Origin: an uncultured Clostridia bacterium
Lineage (GTDB): Bacteria; Bacillota; Clostridia; Christensenellales; Pumilibacteraceae
Direction: 5' to 3'
DNA: 64,000 nt
NCBI GenBank assembly: GCA_947089425.1
Contig: CAMUKG010000010.1
Span: 1-64,000, forward strand
Of this stretch, positions 24,863 to 34,007 are shown in pieces. Position 1 is the first letter of the stretch. Each line of letters begins with the position of its first letter. The notes under the pieces were generated by a model. It saw only the letters and a list, made by a program, of their open reading frames with translations. It made no database searches and was not told where the DNA came from. Position numbers and translations under genes: made by a program.

Positions 24863-25306
24863 TTATAATTCGAAGTTGTGCTCCTCCCTAAGCCTCGCCA
24901 CCGCCGTCTCCCCTCCAGTGAGGAGCTTTGTGGGGTAGCACTTTGTTCCGAAAGGCGAAACGCAATACTGCGCCAAATGAAAGTAACGGGAGCCTAAGTA
25001 AGCGCCGAAAACGGTGGCGTACCAAAACGCGGCGAACACAAGGCACACAAACGCCGCCTGCCAACCCGTAGTAACCGCCCAAAACGTATTGCCGAATTTG
25101 TGCGACATAAAATCGGTGTAGGCGTTCTTTCCGAAAGGCATAAGGCAAAACGACGCGCATTTTAAGAGCGCATAAGCCTTTTTCGCGCCTATAATCGTAA
25201 GCGCGTAAACTATGGCAAGCGAGGTAAAATACAGGCAAAGAAACCAACCGCCGCTCAATCCGAAAGCAATGTTTTTTACTTTTTTCACGAGGTTAGTATG
25301 CCCCAT
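24863..25306 (-). CDS. YccF-like small membrane protein
   Basis: A 147-residue membrane protein. The segments LCLYFTSLAIVYALTIIGAKKAYALLKCASFCLMPFGK and GAYLGSRYFHLAQYCVSPFG resemble the twin YccF (DUF307) repeats, whose landmarks are LTIIG…K.a…PFG. Family members are inner-membrane proteins of unclear function. The ATG at 25306 lacks a Shine-Dalgarno sequence and sits 11 nt after a TATACT -10 box, giving a leader of only a few bases. The gene precedes copA on the same strand, but 268 bp of repeats separate them, so co-function with copper export is doubtful. Confidence 0.65.
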   Translation of the reverse strand: MGHTNLVKKVKNIAFGLSGGWFLCLYFTSLAIVYALTIIGAKKAYALLKCASFCLMPFGKNAYTDFMSHKFGNTFWAVTTGWQAAFVCLVFAAFWYATVFGAYLGSRYFHLAQYCVSPFGTKCYPTKLLTGGETAVARLREEHNFEL

Positions 25307-25317
25307 CTCGCGCTTTC

Positions 25318-25346
25318 AGTATAGCACAACTCCCGAATTTTGTCAA
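25318..25346 (-). promoter_or_regulatory. Promoter of the yccF-like gene
   Basis: TTGACA (25341-25346) and TATACT (25318-25323) are separated by 17 bp on the minus strand. The expected +1 is about 5 nt before the ATG. Confidence 0.8.
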
Positions 25347-25381
25347 TCTTTTTGTTAGCTTTGCTTAACTTTGTACATTTA

Positions 25382-25413
25382 AAAAATGCTCGCATTAGTT
25401 CGCGAGCATTTTT
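25382..25413 (-). terminator. Terminator of the glycogen operon
   Basis: A perfect 12-bp stem AAAAATGCTCGC / GCGAGCATTTTT with an 8-base loop lies 8 bp after the GH13 stop codon. Confidence 0.9.
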
Positions 25414-25420
25414 AAGCGTT

Positions 25421-27292
25421 TTATTTCTTCGTTTTCTTTTCGGGGAACACGACTTCCGCCGTCTTTTTAAGAATTACAACGTCGAGAGGCTCCACCGTGC
25501 CGCCGAACGGTTTCAGTGTTGCAAGCTCGGTATATTTTTCGTCGGGACGGAAAACGAACGGTTTGTCGCTTCTGTTCGCTATAATCACGAGTTCGCCCGC
25601 GTCGCTCTCTCTGCGGAAAGCGAACACTCCGTTTTCGGCGGACATCGGCACATATTTTCCGTCCGAAAGTATCGCTTTTTCACGAGTGCGCACCGCGCCG
25701 AGTTTTTTATACATTTTAAGGCAGTTGCGGTCTTCTTGCCCCCACGGATAGCACCGACGGTTAAACGGGTCTTCGAACCCTTCGAGTCCCGCTTCGTCGC
25801 CATAGTAAAGGCAAGGCACGCCGGGAAGAGTATATTGAAGAGTTGCGGCGATTTTCATAAGTTTAAGCGTGTGCTCGGTGTCTGAAATCTTCGCTACGGC
25901 TCGCTTTTGCCTTGTTGACGTGTCTCCGCTGTCGCCGAGCACGCTTTTAAGCCGCGCGGTGTCGTGAGTGTCGAGCAGATTCATGAGGTTGTTCACCACT
26001 CCCGACGGATAGTTATTCAAAATAACGTTTACGGTGTTGTTCAGCTTGTGAGCGTCGCCGCAACGCACGAAGTTCAAAATATCTTCCTTAAAAGGATAGT
26101 TAGTCACGCTGTCAAGCTGACCGCCGTTTAAATACCGCCTGCGCTTAGAATACGATATTTTGTTGCTCGCGTCTTCCCACACCTCGCCGAGTACTATGCA
26201 GTCGGGGTTTGCGGCTTTGGCGGCGTGCACCGCCCTATCCAAAAAGCAGTCGGGCAATTCGTCGGCAACGTCGAGACGCCAACCGCCTATTCCCATTTCC
26301 GTCCAATAGCGAATTATTCCGTCTTCGCCGCAAATATACTCCGAAAAGCTCGGTTCGCATTCGCGCGTTTGCGGCAAAATGTCTATGTTCCACCAACTCT
26401 CGTATTCGTCGGGGAAATTTTTGAAAGTATACCACTTGTAATACGGGCTAAAAACCGATTGATATGCGCCAACGCTGTCGTAACGCCCGTACTTATTAAA
26501 GTATATGCTGTCGTCGCCCGTGTGCGAGAAAACGCCGTCGAGAATGATTTTCATTCCCTTTTTGTCCGCTTTCTTTATGAGTTCTTTGAGGTCGTCGATA
26601 GTTCCGAAATCGGAATCCACCTTGCGGTAGTTGCCCGTATCGTACTTGTGATTGCTGTGCGCTTCAAAAATAGGGTTAAGATATATGCACGTCACGCCGA
26701 GCGACTTCAAGTAGCCGAGTTTTTTTATGATGCCGCGCAAATTGCCGCCGAAAAAGTCTTCGTTGCGAATTTTTCCGTCGGCGTCGGGCTCGTATTCGGG
26801 AAGCCCGAACCAATCGTCGCGATAGCGGGCGTAAGATTTGGTTTTGCGCCGCGCTCCGCCGTCGAAAAACCTGTCGGGCATTATTTGATAAATCAGTCCG
26901 CCTTTCAAAAATTCCGACGCCTTATACGTTTCTTCGAAGACGGTGAGTTGCCACTCGTGCCCTTTCCCGAGCATGGCGTGCAAGTCGTCGCCGCAACCTA
27001 TTCTGAATTGCTTATCTTCGGTATTCACTATAAAGTGATAAAAATACAAGCCTTTGGTGGTTACGGTTACGTTCACCGTATATTCCATTGTTGAATCGGG
27101 CGCCACGCTCACGAAATTCATCGGATAATACACGTCGCTTTCGCCGTCTTTGGTGAGCACCAAAAACACTTCGCTCGGATTGCTCGGACGATTGAATTTG
27201 AGATTGAGCGTAAGCGGCTCGCCCGCACGAAGCGCCCCGAAAGGCTTTTTAAACTCCTCGCTGTTTGGAAAAAATCTGACTTGTTCGTTCAT
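25421..27292 (-). CDS. GH13 alpha-amylase family enzyme (neopullulanase-like)
   Basis: A 623-residue cytoplasmic glycoside hydrolase of family 13. An N-terminal beta-sandwich (about residues 1-125) is followed by the (beta/alpha)8 barrel starting QIMPDRFFDGG. The catalytic motifs are DGVFSHTGDDS, GWRLDVADE (nucleophile Asp), GEVWED (acid/base Glu) and NLLDTHDTAR (third carboxylate). A C-terminal beta domain has GELVIIANRSDKPFV. The N-terminal domain and QIMPDRF motif point to the neopullulanase/maltogenic amylase/cyclomaltodextrinase group. No signal peptide is present, so it acts on internal glycogen or imported maltodextrins. It is the last gene of the glycogen operon, with the RBS AGGGAGGAAC. 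Confidence 0.92.
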   Translation of the reverse strand: MNEQVRFFPNSEEFKKPFGALRAGEPLTLNLKFNRPSNPSEVFLVLTKDGESDVYYPMNFVSVAPDSTMEYTVNVTVTTKGLYFYHFIVNTEDKQFRIGCGDDLHAMLGKGHEWQLTVFEETYKASEFLKGGLIYQIMPDRFFDGGARRKTKSYARYRDDWFGLPEYEPDADGKIRNEDFFGGNLRGIIKKLGYLKSLGVTCIYLNPIFEAHSNHKYDTGNYRKVDSDFGTIDDLKELIKKADKKGMKIILDGVFSHTGDDSIYFNKYGRYDSVGAYQSVFSPYYKWYTFKNFPDEYESWWNIDILPQTRECEPSFSEYICGEDGIIRYWTEMGIGGWRLDVADELPDCFLDRAVHAAKAANPDCIVLGEVWEDASNKISYSKRRRYLNGGQLDSVTNYPFKEDILNFVRCGDAHKLNNTVNVILNNYPSGVVNNLMNLLDTHDTARLKSVLGDSGDTSTRQKRAVAKISDTEHTLKLMKIAATLQYTLPGVPCLYYGDEAGLEGFEDPFNRRCYPWGQEDRNCLKMYKKLGAVRTREKAILSDGKYVPMSAENGVFAFRRESDAGELVIIANRSDKPFVFRPDEKYTELATLKPFGGTVEPLDVVILKKTAEVVFPEKKTKK

Positions 27293-27377
27293 TTTGTTCC
27301 TCCCTTTTTCTTATGACATTTTATTATGCGTTAAAACTTTTTTGCGTGCTTATTTTCTGCTTCGTAAAAATAACGCG

Positions 27378-29810
27378 TCATTTGCTTGTTTTGTATTTTC
27401 TTACTTTTCTGAGATTCCAAATGTTTGCGGCGTATTCCTCTATGCTTCGGTCGGCGGCGAATATTCCCGCTTTCGCAATGTTTATAAGCGCCATGCGGTT
27501 CCATTTAACTTTGTCTTTATACGCCTCGTCTATGTCGTGCGCCGCGCGAACGTAGTCGCCGTAGTCCGCCAAACACATATACGGGTCGGCAATGTTGTTA
27601 TTTCTCAAAATAAGATAGTTGGCAATATCCGCAAAGCTTTCGCCGTTAAATCCAACGCGCAAACGGTCGACTATTCTCCGAATTTCGGCGTTGCCCGTGT
27701 AAAGATTGCTCGGTTCGTAGTTGCCCCAAAGCTTTTCCACCTCTTGGGCGCGCATACCGAAAATAAATATGTTGTCGTCGCCCACTTCTTCGCGAATTTC
27801 CACGTTGGCGCCGTCGAGCGTGCCGAGCGTTATTGCGCCGTTTAGCATAAACTTCATGTTGCTCGTGCCGCTCGCCTCTTTGCCCGCGAGCGATATTTGT
27901 TCGCTCACTTCGCTTGCGGGAATGAGCCTTTCGGCGCGCGTTACGTTGTAATTCTCCACAAACAATACGTCGAGCTTTTCCTTTATTGCGGGGTTCTTTT
28001 GAATTTCGGCGCTAAGGCAATTTATGAGGCAAATAATGCGCTTTGCGTGATAGTAACCACCCGCCGCCTTTGCCCCGAACACGAACGTTTGAGGCGTAAC
28101 CTCTTTATTCGGATTATCGAGCAAATCGAGGTATTGCGAAATTATTTTGAGCACGTTCATAAGTTGGCGCTTGTATTCGTGCAATCTCTTTATTTGCGTG
28201 TCTATTCTGCTGTCGGGATTCAGCACAAAGCCCGAAGTGTCTTTTATATACTTTGCGAAACTCACTTTGCGGCTGTGCTTTATTTTCCCTATTTCGGAAA
28301 GCACTTGCCTATCGTCTTTATATTTTAAAAGTCCTTCGAGTTTTGACGCGTCGCGCTCGAACCCCTCGCCCACAAGTTCGCTCACGAGCTTTTTCAACTC
28401 GGGGTTAGACTGCGACAGCCAACGGCGGTGAGCTATGCCGTTGGTCACGTTTGTGAATTTTTCGGGCGTAATGGTGTAAAAATCGTGGAACACGCTCTCT
28501 TTTATTATGTTGCTGTGCAGTGCGCTCACGCCGTTCACCGCGTGAGAACCTATTACCGCAAGATTTGCCATACGAGCCTTGCCGCCGCCGAACACAGCCA
28601 TGCGGTTTACCTTGTCGAAGTCGCCGCACCGAGACATTGCCCAAATGCAAAATCTGCGGTCGATTTCTTTCATAATCATATACACGCGCGGCAACAAATA
28701 GCGAACCAAACGTTCGTCCCACTTTTCGAGCGCTTCCGCCATAACCGTGTGGTTCGTGTATGCGATTGTGCGCTCGGTTATGCTCCAAGCGGTGTCCCAG
28801 TCGTAGCCGTATTCGTCCACAAGCAACCGCATGAGCTCGGGCACGGCAAGCGCGGGATGCGTGTCGTTTATGTGAATTGCCGCACGGTCGGGCAAATTGT
28901 CGAGCGTGGGGTTATTTTTCAGATGGTCTTTAATTATGCTTTGAAGCGACGCCGAAACCATAAAATACTGTTGGCTCAGCCGCAGTTGTTTGCCTTGCTC
29001 GTGGTCGTCGCTCGGATACAAAACTTTATTTATAAGTTCGGCTTCGTTGTCGGCGCGCATGGCGTCCATATAATTGCCTTGCGTGAACTGTCTCATATCG
29101 AAATCGCTTTTGCCCGACGCGCGCCAAAGCCTGAGCACGCTCACGCCGTCGCTGTCGCCGCCCGAAATCATAACGTCGTAAGGTTGCGCCTCAATCACGT
29201 CGGCGCCCACGTGCTCTATTCTGCACCTGCCGTCTTCCCATTTTTCGTTTACGGTGCCGCCGAACTTGATTTCGAAATTCTTGTCGGAACGGGGCATTTG
29301 CCACACTTCGCCGCTGTCGAGCCACAACTCGGGAAGCTCCACCTGTTGCGACTCCACTATTTTTTGACGGAATAAGCCGTATTCGTACCTAATCGAAAAC
29401 CCCATAGCGGGATAGTTGAGCGTTGCAAGGCTGTCCATAAAGCAAGCGGCAAGGCGCCCGAGTCCTCCGTTGCCGAGTCCCGCGTCCGCTTCGAGCTCAT
29501 AGAGCTTATCGAGATTGTAGCCCATGCTTTTAAGCGCTTCTCTCGCGCTGTCTTCGAGCCCCAAATTGTAAAGATTATTTCTAAGGCTCCTGCCGAGCAA
29601 AAATTCCATGCAAAGGTAATAAACCCGCTTATATTTGCCCTGCACTATTTTTTGATTGTTCGCTTGTTTTTTCTTTAAGAGTTTGTCCCTAAGCACCAAA
29701 GCAAGCGCTTTATACACTTGCTCTTCGGTAGCCGTCTTTTTTGTGGCGGCAAAATATTTGTTTAATTTGTCGGATATAAGTTCGAGCATTTCTTCGGTAG
29801 CAAAAGTCAT
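27378..29810 (-). CDS. glgP: Glycogen/maltodextrin phosphorylase
   Basis: An 810-residue GT35 phosphorylase that releases glucose 1-phosphate from alpha-1,4-glucan ends with phosphate, using pyridoxal phosphate. The N-terminal region YYLCMEFLLGRSL, the active-site loop (DLPDRAAIHINDTHPALAVPE region), and the PLP-lysine motif EASGTSNMKFMLNGAIT near residue 655 are all present and intact. Its length is normal for bacteria (about 800). GGAGG precedes the ATG. It sits fifth in the glycogen operon, between glgA and the GH13 gene, so synthesis and breakdown enzymes share one transcript. Confidence 0.96.
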   Translation of the reverse strand: MTFATEEMLELISDKLNKYFAATKKTATEEQVYKALALVLRDKLLKKKQANNQKIVQGKYKRVYYLCMEFLLGRSLRNNLYNLGLEDSAREALKSMGYNLDKLYELEADAGLGNGGLGRLAACFMDSLATLNYPAMGFSIRYEYGLFRQKIVESQQVELPELWLDSGEVWQMPRSDKNFEIKFGGTVNEKWEDGRCRIEHVGADVIEAQPYDVMISGGDSDGVSVLRLWRASGKSDFDMRQFTQGNYMDAMRADNEAELINKVLYPSDDHEQGKQLRLSQQYFMVSASLQSIIKDHLKNNPTLDNLPDRAAIHINDTHPALAVPELMRLLVDEYGYDWDTAWSITERTIAYTNHTVMAEALEKWDERLVRYLLPRVYMIMKEIDRRFCIWAMSRCGDFDKVNRMAVFGGGKARMANLAVIGSHAVNGVSALHSNIIKESVFHDFYTITPEKFTNVTNGIAHRRWLSQSNPELKKLVSELVGEGFERDASKLEGLLKYKDDRQVLSEIGKIKHSRKVSFAKYIKDTSGFVLNPDSRIDTQIKRLHEYKRQLMNVLKIISQYLDLLDNPNKEVTPQTFVFGAKAAGGYYHAKRIICLINCLSAEIQKNPAIKEKLDVLFVENYNVTRAERLIPASEVSEQISLAGKEASGTSNMKFMLNGAITLGTLDGANVEIREEVGDDNIFIFGMRAQEVEKLWGNYEPSNLYTGNAEIRRIVDRLRVGFNGESFADIANYLILRNNNIADPYMCLADYGDYVRAAHDIDEAYKDKVKWNRMALINIAKAGIFAADRSIEEYAANIWNLRKVRKYKTSK

Positions 29811-29892
29811 TTTATTAAAAGCCTCCGGTAACGCCGACGGTTCGCGTCGGTTGATAGCAAGTAATTTTTTGCCGCAAAAACGGCGTATTCGT

Positions 29893-31593
29893 TTATTGCA
29901 ATAGTTCGGCGTAAAATTTAATATATTCTCCCGCCGACGAATTCCAAGTGAAGTCGGTTGTCATTGCACGGCGCACGAGCCCCGCCCATTTGTCTTTGTA
30001 GTCGCAATAAAGTCCTACGGCTCTGTCGAGCGCCATCATCATATCGTCGGCGGCATATCGGGCGAATCTGAATCCGTTGCCTATGTCGCCGTTGTAGCAG
30101 TCCACTATACTGTCGGCAAGTCCGCCCGTTTCGCGCACTACGGGAACGGTGCCGTAACGGCACGCCATCATTTGGCTGAGCCCGCAAGGCTCGCTCTTGC
30201 TCGGCATAAGGAATATGTCGGCGCCCGCATAAATCTTGTGCGACAAGTCCTTATTAAACGCAATAACGGCGCTGAACTTTTGCGGATACATTTTTTGAAC
30301 GTGCGAAAAGTAGTTTTCGTATTCGGGGTCTCCTTTCCCGAGCAACACAACTTGCACGTTCTTTTTCAAAATGTCGTTCATGGCCGCGCGAATAAGGTCG
30401 AGTCCTTTGTGCCCCACAAGACGGGATATAACCGCAATTATGGGAGTGTCGGGCGACGCAGGCAAGCTGAGCATTTTTTGAAGCTCCGCTTTCCCTTTCG
30501 CTTTGCCCGCGATATTGTTTTCGTCGTAGTTGCAAAACAATGCGGGTTGAGTGCGGGGATTGTAGCTGTCAACGTCTATGCCGTTCAGTATTCCGCGCAA
30601 CTTATGCGCGTTTTTACACAGCACGTTTTCAAGCCCGTGCGCGTAATAGGGGTCCATAATTTCGCGTGCATAGGTGGGGCTCACGGTGCTTATGGCGTCC
30701 GAATAATCGATAGCGCCCTTCATTAAGTTTATGCACCCTCTGTGCTCTATGCTCATGTATTCTCTGTCGGGAATACCGAAAACGTCTTCTATAATGCTAC
30801 GGCTGTACTTTCCTTGATACTCTATATTATGAATGGTGAACACCGTTCTGATTCCGCCTAAGCCCTCGCGGTACATGTAAAACAGCTTGTAATACACGGG
30901 CACGAGAGCGGTTTGCCAGTCTTGGCAGTGCAAAACGTCGGGCTTAAACCCGAGATGCGGAATGAGCTCCACAACGGCGCGCGAGAGAAAAGCAAATCTT
31001 TCGCCGTCGTCGTAATATCCGTAAAGGTTGGGGCGCTTGAAGTAATATTCGTTGTCCACAAAGTAGTAAACTGTGCCCGCGCGCTCCAACTTAAAAAGTC
31101 CGCAATATTGATTGCGCCACGCAAGAGGCACGTTTATGTGGCAAACGAATTGCAAGTTCTTTCTTTCCGACTCGGGAAAACTCTCGTAGAGCGGCAAAAT
31201 AATTCTTGCCTCATAGCCCGCTTTTTTCGCGTTAATCGCTTGCGGCAAGCTTCCCATAACCTCTCCGAGCCCGCCCGTTCCCGCGAACGGAAAAGCTTCG
31301 CTGCACACAAAAAGAATCTTTTTCGGCTCGCGTGTTTTGGGCGCGGCAGTGTTTTCGGCTTTGGCAACAATCGCTTTGGGCGCAGTCTTGGCAAGCGGCT
31401 TAGGCTGCGATTTTACAACCGACTTCTCAACCGCGATTTTTTCGGCAACAGGCTTATCCGCTTTCTGCGGTTGTTGCGCAACAGTCTTTTTTGCGGTGAC
31501 GTCCTTTTTTACCGCCGGCTTTTTATCCGCGCTTACTGCGAGTTTCGATTTCTTTTCCGTAGCGGAATCTTTTGTGTTCGCTTTGGTAGCCAT
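29893..31593 (-). CDS. glgA: Glycogen synthase with Lys/Ala/Pro-rich N-terminal extension
   Basis: A 566-residue GT5 glycogen synthase, which extends alpha-1,4-glucan from ADP-glucose. The catalytic part starts near residue 90 (ILFVCSEAFPFAGTGGLGEV) and shows FTIHNIEYQGKY, the hinge and the C-terminal EPCGLSQMMACRYGTVP nucleotide-binding motif. Two oddities stand out. The first 88 residues are a disordered Lys/Ala/Pro/Val tail (many KK, AK and PK pairs) absent from ordinary GlgA. The N-terminal glycine loop reads GTGGL where Escherichia coli has KTGGL, so the usual ADP-glucose lysine is replaced. The RBS AAAGGAGA supports the start at 31593, so the tail is translated. Confidence 0.95.
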   Translation of the reverse strand: MATKANTKDSATEKKSKLAVSADKKPAVKKDVTAKKTVAQQPQKADKPVAEKIAVEKSVVKSQPKPLAKTAPKAIVAKAENTAAPKTREPKKILFVCSEAFPFAGTGGLGEVMGSLPQAINAKKAGYEARIILPLYESFPESERKNLQFVCHINVPLAWRNQYCGLFKLERAGTVYYFVDNEYYFKRPNLYGYYDDGERFAFLSRAVVELIPHLGFKPDVLHCQDWQTALVPVYYKLFYMYREGLGGIRTVFTIHNIEYQGKYSRSIIEDVFGIPDREYMSIEHRGCINLMKGAIDYSDAISTVSPTYAREIMDPYYAHGLENVLCKNAHKLRGILNGIDVDSYNPRTQPALFCNYDENNIAGKAKGKAELQKMLSLPASPDTPIIAVISRLVGHKGLDLIRAAMNDILKKNVQVVLLGKGDPEYENYFSHVQKMYPQKFSAVIAFNKDLSHKIYAGADIFLMPSKSEPCGLSQMMACRYGTVPVVRETGGLADSIVDCYNGDIGNGFRFARYAADDMMMALDRAVGLYCDYKDKWAGLVRRAMTTDFTWNSSAGEYIKFYAELLQ

Positions 31594-31629
31594 AAAAACA
31601 ATCTCCTTTTTTCTTTGTCCCGTTGTCGA

Positions 31630-32745
31630 TTATATAACAGTGCCTTTCGCAATAAAGTAAGGATGCGTTTGATATCCCGAAAGCGTTCTGCCTCCGAGCA
31701 CCCTAACCGCTTTATCGGCAATAACGCAATGAAGGTTTGTGTCTTCCCCAACTTCTGTATCTTGAAAAACAATCGAATCGCTGATTACAGCGCCTTTCGC
31801 CACTTTTACGCCGCGAAACAGAATTGAGTTTGACACCGTACCCTCTATAACGCAACCGTCGGCTATAAGCGAATTGCTCACTTTCGCATTACCTATCATG
31901 CGGCAAGGCGCGGAGTCGCGCACCTTTGTGTAAATATTCGCGCCGTCTTTATAGAAAAGCTCGTCGCGCTTTTTCTTGTCGAGAAGTTCGAGAGAGCAAG
32001 CGTAGTAATTAGCGAGCGAATCAACCGACGCAAAATAGCCGTCGTATTCGTAGGCGAAAATTCTGTGCTCGCCGCAACCGCGCACAAGCACGTCGCGCGA
32101 AAAGCTGCTGTATCCCCAATCTTGCGCGTTTTCAATGAGCCGCAACAAAAAGCTGCGAGTAACCACGAGCATGTTGGTGAAAAGTTTTTTTTCGCCCGTA
32201 AGCTTATCCGAATTCACAACCTTGTTCACTCTCATATCGGCGTCGTAACGCACCGAAGTGCGCATACGCTTTTCGAGAGAGTCAGCCTTAACTTTCCGCA
32301 CAATCACCGTAATGTCGGCGTGGTTTTCAATGTGCTTTTGCAACACGTCGCCGAAGTTAAAATTGCAAACGGCGTCGCAATCGCTCATCACAACGTAATC
32401 TTCGTCGCTGCGTTTTAAAAAAGTTTCTATACCGCAAATAGCGTCGAATCGCGATTTGTAAAGCGACCTGTCGCTCGCCCCGTACGGCGGAAGCATCATA
32501 AGTCCGCCGTTTTTGCGGCTTAGGTCCCAGTGTTTGCCGCTTCCCAAATGGTCCATAAGCGACTGATAGTTCATTTTGGTTATAACGCCCACTTTGGTAA
32601 TTCCGCTGTTCACCATGTTGCTCAAAGCAAAGTCTATAAGGCGATATCTTCCGCCGAAAGGAATTGACGCAAGCGTACGCTTGCCCGTGAGCTCGTTTAT
32701 TTCTTTATCGTGAATATTGCTGAATATCACGCCTAAGGTTTTCAT
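31630..32745 (-). CDS. glgD: GlgD, regulatory subunit of ADP-glucose pyrophosphorylase
   Basis: A 371-residue homologue of GlgC. The N-terminal loop reads IFSNIHDKEINELTGKRTLASIPFGGRYR and so lacks the GGxGTRL catalytic loop. This is the hallmark of GlgD, the non-catalytic or regulatory partner in Firmicute GlgCD heteromers. The left-handed beta-helix repeats at the C-terminus (GCVIEGTVSNSILFRGVKVAKGAVI) are intact. The gene lies 36 bp after glgC with the RBS TAGGAGA. Confidence 0.95.
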   Translation of the reverse strand: MKTLGVIFSNIHDKEINELTGKRTLASIPFGGRYRLIDFALSNMVNSGITKVGVITKMNYQSLMDHLGSGKHWDLSRKNGGLMMLPPYGASDRSLYKSRFDAICGIETFLKRSDEDYVVMSDCDAVCNFNFGDVLQKHIENHADITVIVRKVKADSLEKRMRTSVRYDADMRVNKVVNSDKLTGEKKLFTNMLVVTRSFLLRLIENAQDWGYSSFSRDVLVRGCGEHRIFAYEYDGYFASVDSLANYYACSLELLDKKKRDELFYKDGANIYTKVRDSAPCRMIGNAKVSNSLIADGCVIEGTVSNSILFRGVKVAKGAVISDSIVFQDTEVGEDTNLHCVIADKAVRVLGGRTLSGYQTHPYFIAKGTVI

Positions 32746-32781
32746 CCTTTTTCATCTCCTATCATTTTTGCGCGCAAGTCG

Positions 32782-33957
32782 CTAATCTATTATTTCGCCC
32801 GACGCCACAATCGTACCCGCCGCAAGGTTATTTCCGCGTCCTACAAGCGTTATTCTCTCTCGCGAGCTTTTGTCGTCGCCTAGCACGGCGCCGTCGCCCA
32901 CCGTAACGTTTTCGTCAACCATTCCGTAACGAATCGTCACGTTTTTGCCTATAACCGAGTTTGTCATTATCACGCTGTCTTCCACAACCGACCCCTCGCC
33001 TATAACAACGCCCTCGCCTATAACCGAGTTTTTTACTTTTCCGTAAATTTCGCAACCCGTAGTCATTACGCAGTTGTCCACTTCGGCGCTCTCGCCTATA
33101 AACGTGGGTGGAAGCGGCGCATTTCGCGAATAAATCTTATGGTTTGAGTCCGAAAGTCCGAGCACGGGAGTCTCGCCGAGCAAATCCATATTCGCCTCCC
33201 ACAAGCTCGCAACGGTGCCCACGTCTTTCCAGTAGCCTTTAAACGAATACGCGAACATTCGTTTTCCTTCTTTCAGCATTGTGGGAATAACGTTTTTGCC
33301 GAAGTCTTTGCTCGACGCGGGATTATTTTCGTCGGCTATAAGCTCGCTCACGAGCACATCTTTTTTAAAGATATATATTCCCATGCTCGCGTGGTTCGAC
33401 TTGGGATTTTTCGGTTTTTCTTCAAACGACGTTATTCGCTTGCCCGCGTCGAAATCCATTATCCCGAATCTGCTCGCCTCTTTTTCGTCTACGTCTATCA
33501 CGCTAATCGTGCAATCGGCGTTGTGCTCTATGTGCTCGGCAAGCATGGCGGAATAGTCCATCTTGTAAATGTGGTCGCCCGATAAAACGAGAACGTGTTC
33601 GGAGTCGAATTCGTTCAAAAAGTGCAGATTTTGATATATGGCGTTAGCCGTGCCTTTATACCACTCGCCGCCCTTTTTCGCTTGATACGGCGGAAGCATG
33701 TGCACGCCGCCGTAAGTGCGGTCGAGGTCCCACGGCTCGCCCGTACCTATATACTCGTTGAGTATGAGAGGTTGATACTGCGTTAGAATTCCCACAGTGT
33801 CTATCCCCGAGTTTGTGCAGTTAGCGAGCGGAAAATCTATAATCCGATATTTCGCCCCGAACGACACGGCGGGTTTGGGCGTTCCGCTCGTTAGCGCATA
33901 CAGCCGAGTGCCTTGCCCTCCCGCAAGCAACATTGCAACACATTTTTTCTTCTTCAT
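32782..33957 (-). CDS. glgC: Glucose-1-phosphate adenylyltransferase
   Basis: A 391-residue enzyme that makes ADP-glucose from ATP and glucose 1-phosphate, the committed step of bacterial glycogen synthesis. The catalytic loop [24 protein letters not shown] is at residues 9-32. Substrate motifs [23 protein letters not shown] and [20 protein letters not shown] are present, and the C-terminal beta-helix domain ([19 protein letters not shown]) is complete. The RBS AAGGGGAGC is well placed. It forms a heteromer with GlgD by family precedent. Confidence 0.97.
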   Translation of the reverse strand: MKKKKCVAMLLAGGQGTRLYALTSGTPKPAVSFGAKYRIIDFPLANCTNSGIDTVGILTQYQPLILNEYIGTGEPWDLDRTYGGVHMLPPYQAKKGGEWYKGTANAIYQNLHFLNEFDSEHVLVLSGDHIYKMDYSAMLAEHIEHNADCTISVIDVDEKEASRFGIMDFDAGKRITSFEEKPKNPKSNHASMGIYIFKKDVLVSELIADENNPASSKDFGKNVIPTMLKEGKRMFAYSFKGYWKDVGTVASLWEANMDLLGETPVLGLSDSNHKIYSRNAPLPPTFIGESAEVDNCVMTTGCEIYGKVKNSVIGEGVVIGEGSVVEDSVIMTNSVIGKNVTIRYGMVDENVTVGDGAVLGDDKSSRERITLVGRGNNLAAGTIVASGEIID

Positions 33958-34007
33958 AAGCTCCCCTTTCTTTTTAAAACACGCAACTTTTAAATTGCGG
34001 CTATTTT

